NCBI RefSeq assembly: GCF_036785885.1
Contig: NC_092312.1
Span: 10,186,001-10,250,000 of the forward strand
Direction of reading: 5' to 3'
Length of the DNA: 64,000 nt
Origin: Coffea arabica
Taxonomy: Eukaryota; Streptophyta; Magnoliopsida; Gentianales; Rubiaceae
Shown here: piece after piece, positions 60,596 through 64,000 of the stretch
How positions within the stretch are numbered: position 1 is the stretch's first letter
How the letters are laid out: every line of letters begins with the position of its first letter
Notes under the pieces: generated by a model
The model's input: the letters and a program-made list of their open reading frames with translations, nothing else
The model's database searches: none
Told to the model about the DNA's origin: nothing
Program-made: the position numbers and the translations under genes

Positions 60596-62640
60596 TATGT
60601 CTCAAAAAGTAAATCGAAATAAAAATGAAAGTTACTTTTTAAAAAAAATAAATTACTACTTTATATTCGAAACTTACTTTTTTGAGAGTAAGTTTAGTTC
60701 AACTAATAGTAAATTTTTATAGATTAATAGTAAATCTTGTTGATAGAATAGTAAATTTGGTTAATCATCAAAACTTACTAGTTTGTGGCATAAATTTACT
60801 ATTTTACTTAAAGAAACTTATATGAAACAAGTATTAGGAAGTTTATTTAAAATAATGATAAGATTTTTTTTATTAATGATTTAAACTTAATATTATAGTT
60901 AGTAATTGTTGGTAACGTAAATGTATAATACATGATTGTATGTATCCTTCATAAATGTTTTGTGTTTTAAGCATTTTAATAAATCTATGTATCATTTATA
61001 AATGTTATGTGTTTTAATAAATTTATTTTCTAGGTCACAAGTATAAAAGTTAAAGTTGTACTAATGTAGCATAATCTTTGAAAATTATAGTAAATTTACC
61101 CATATATTAAGTTTTGTGAGTTTCAAATAGATTTTGTATCATTTACAATATGGATTTATATGCACATTTTTATCAAAATTATTTTTGATTGGCAAATAGT
61201 ATGTAAATTATTATAAAATGTCATTTTATAATAATCATAATTTTTATAGTTGAATGGTATATAAACTGCTAAAATTGTCAATTTATAAATGAGTAAATCT
61301 TATTACTTTATGGCATATATTAGTATGATCAACTAAAAAATATTAGCTTAATTAAGTGTACGTTGGTTGTTGATTTGAAAGTTGCACCCCTGTCACTATT
61401 TCATTATTACTACCAAAAGTTTTTCTAATCAAAGTAAAACAAAATCAAATATCTAATCCTTTTTATATGCAGTATTTATGTTTAGTAAAAAATTAATAAA
61501 CCATGATTACATTTCATAATTTCTAATGAAATTAGTAACATTTTCTAAATAAATTAGAATAATTTGTGAAATATGTTATTTTTTCACCAATATAATCAAA
61601 AGAAATTTGCACTCTTAAAAAGCAAATGGGAAGAAAGGACGATGGCATAAGTATAAATGTGAGCAACTAGATACATATCACACCATGAGTTAGTAGATAT
61701 AAAATGCATATTATTTTTTTGCATATGGAAAATACAATTTCATATATATTGACCATTAATAGAATATGTAGTTTGAACACGATCAATTGAGCTCATATTT
61801 CATTTGTTTAGTTATCATTTATTTTGTTACTTAGGTTGAATATTTACATTTGAATAGAGTATTGATATAAGAGCTTCAATTATTCCCAATGACACTAATT
61901 TTATGCTGATAAAAGTTGGTCTAGACAATTAAGTATCAATGACAACAATTGCTAGAATATATTTTTTAAATTTTTTTTTGAAAAATGACAAAAAAAATTA
62001 CACTTTTTTTGTGAAAATATCAAATTGTTAATTCAATTCAAATTAATTTTATAATAAAAAATATTATTCCTCAAAGTAGTTGCTTAATTCGTATCTATGC
62101 CCGTACTAGTGTCTAATGGATAACTAAAATAGGAAATTGCAACAAAAAATAATGTTACAATAAAGGTGCAAATAGGTAGGACTTTTGCTAATTTTAACCC
62201 AAAATGATAAAAAAGATAGGCTTTTTTGTAGTTTTGAATTCAAAAGTGTCGTGGTTGTGATAGAATTCTTTGTTAAAATTTGAAACGGTTCAGAATTCCA
62301 GAGATAAGTAACAAGGTAAATTTTTACTTAAATATGGAAATTTTTTACTTTTAGTATTAGTAAGTTTAATTTAAACAAAAGTAAATTTTGTCAAATAATA
62401 AGTAAGTTAAATTACTCAAAGTGTAAATTTCTATTTCTGACTAAAACTTATCTTTCAGGCATATACTTACTAGTTTTAATTAAAAACTTACTAAAGTTAA
62501 TATTAATTAGTTTAATATAATATTTAAAAAGTCGCTAAAAAACTTGATTTGTCACTAAAGGTAATAGAAACCTATAATAGTAGGTTTTCCTAATATCGTT
62601 ACCATAACTATAGGCACTGTAGCATTATCCCTCGCTGTGA
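60596..62640. mobile_element. Large non-coding element, head-to-tail partner (B)
   Basis: From TATGTCTCAAAAAGTA it repeats 57590 onward in direct orientation for long blocks, for instance GGTTAATCATCAAAACTTAC, TTTGTGGCATAAATTTACT and TATGAAACAAGTATTAGGAA. The right end (62320-62640) is again inverted relative to the left arm of A. Its own left terminus is missing. Confidence 0.55.
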
Positions 62641-63868
62641 ATGAGTAGTTGTTTTTTTCCCTTAAAAGAAAAAATAAAAAAAAAGGTAGGGGACGGTTTG
62701 ATTTTGTTTGATTTGATTTGATTTTATTTCTGGGTAAAGCAAAGATCTGGCATAGATTAAATAGTAAATGAGTTCACTACAATATTTCTAAGCATACTTC
62801 CTCAAATCCTCCAACAAAATAGACTCTAAAATAAGGGGACATCTTACAAAAGAGGAAAATGATGGCAAAAGTTTTCCTCCCATATTTACGAAGAAATCCT
62901 CTACCCTGCCACGTGCTTTATCTGCACTTTCATGTAGCTAGAAATCAAGGCCCTTCAGCCACACAGCACTGGGGATGTTTTAGGGGGAATTAGAACACTA
63001 ATAGTTTACAATCAGTTTCCACAATCAAACACAAGTTTCTTTAGCAGCTGAATTCAGTGATGGAGCCAGGAATTTTTTTCGTGGGATCAAAAATTTTTTT
63101 AACAAAATTATTTTAATATGTGATGTTCAAAATAATTTCTTTCTATTTAAATATATAACATATAAAAATATCAAATATTAACTCTAATTATAAAGGTATG
63201 TAAAACATAAATAACTTTTTTTGAAGAAAAAATTATTTCAAATGTGGTTAATTCATGTATATATAAACTCTTATAATATAAACTAAAATTGTAAAAAATT
63301 AGGGAGGTTGACCAACATTGTTTTACACATATATTTACCAATTATGAATTACAATTTTCAAAACTTGAGGGGGGCATGGCCACTAGTAGCTCCCTCTTAG
63401 CTCCGTCATTGGCTGAATTAGTCTTCTTTGGGACAATTCGATGCATAGGTGGTAGCATATTTCATAATTTTAAATATAAAATATATGATATAAATTGTAA
63501 TAAATAATGTCATAGCAAATGCTCATATAATTTAATTTGCTATAAAATAAGTAATTCATAGAAGAATCAATAAAATATAAAGTTATTTAGTAATACACCA
63601 AACTTCAAGTATAAAATTTTATCTATGTTTAGTGTAAATATCTAACTTATTTATAAATTTTAAGTGCAAAAAATTATTAAAAATAATATTTGTCTTTAAA
63701 ATGAATTATGTAATATGTTATTTTTTAAGTCCATTTTATAACTTATAGAGTATGAGGGTCATAAATATTTATTAAAAGATTCCAAATAAATTTGTTTTAG
63801 AGAAATAAAAAAAAATATAAAATTGATAACATGTTTATATATTATTAGTAAACAACTTTATCACCATA
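62641..63868. other. Intergenic DNA, nothing assigned
   Basis: AT-rich with no supported exon. About 63050-63420 has GATGGAGCCAGGAATTTTT at the left and GCTCCGTCATTGGCTGAA at the right, possible inverted ends of a short element (reverse complement of the right block is TTCAGCCAATGACGGAGC). Confidence 0.4.
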
Positions 63869-64000
63869 TTATGGAGTAGCTTGGTGGTATTTGCGTTGTT
63901 GCAATAGCTAAGAGTCTAAGGTCGAATTCCAGCAAAGTCGTAACTTTTTCCTACAAAACCGGCTGGGTTTTCGATTTAATCCGGTCGAACCATCGATTCG
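63869..64000 (+). repeat. tRNA-derived SINE, cut by the window end
   Basis: GGAGTAGCTTGGTGGTA is A-box-like and AAGGTCGAATTCCAGC B-box-like, at tRNA spacing. The 3' part lies beyond the window. Confidence 0.5.

Noticed and set aside
1..64000. tRNA or rRNA genes, and bacterial-type systems
   Set aside because: Only tRNA-derived SINE heads were seen, none with a full cloverleaf; all genes are spliced plant genes.

Overview
This is a plant nuclear window, most likely from a eudicot. The genes have GT-AG introns of plant size, the intergenic DNA is AT-rich, and it is full of hAT, Mutator-type, Stowaway-like, SINE, LINE-relic and Ty1/copia sequences. The protein families (terpene synthases, NPH3/BTB, plant FYVE) are also plant ones. 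I cannot name the species.

I can support five protein-coding host genes, all on the + strand, and spliced models can be written for all of them. (1) 3626-6946: a seven-exon, 587-residue terpene synthase of TPS-b type with RRX8W, DDxxD and an NSE/DTE motif. (2) 12024-18665: a six-exon, 642-residue plant protein that I do not recognise by name, with a possible alternative last exon. (3) 22725-25065: a three-exon BTB-NPH3 protein of 528 residues. (4) 34637-41547: a three-exon FYVE-finger protein of 1050 residues with eight helical repeats. (5) 48410-51821: a seven-exon, 572-residue terpene synthase of TPS-g type that lacks RRX8W but keeps DDxxD and NSE/DTE. All splice junctions join in frame. 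The two terpene synthases share the same intron phases (0,1,2,2,0,0) but belong to different subfamilies. They lie about 41 kb apart with unrelated genes between, so this is not a biosynthetic cluster in the strict sense.

The rest is mobile DNA. On the minus strand at 28829-33390 sits a compact Ty1/copia element with 203-bp LTRs in which I found no difference, a 5-bp target duplication and one open 1373-codon gag-pol frame; it looks recent and possibly autonomous. Elements with perfect target duplications are a Mutator-type MITE (2031-2479), a GC-ended hAT-type element (54501-55208), and a Mutator-type element (33469-34447) carrying a nested hAT (33770-34243), which ends 190 bp before the FYVE gene ATG. 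Two RNase H relics of LINE type (about 19401-19941 and 55540-56887) were each broken by a hAT insertion. From 57.4 to 62.6 kb two head-to-tail non-coding elements form large direct and inverted repeats.

Traces of local duplication surround both terpene synthases: a 284-bp tandem copy of the 3' end of the first, three diverged copies of a segment upstream of it, and a 189-bp tandem duplication upstream of the second. I found no convincing undescribed biological system. The most interesting leads are the alternative last exon, the FYVE repeat architecture, the young retrotransposon, and the duplicated flanks of the terpene synthases.
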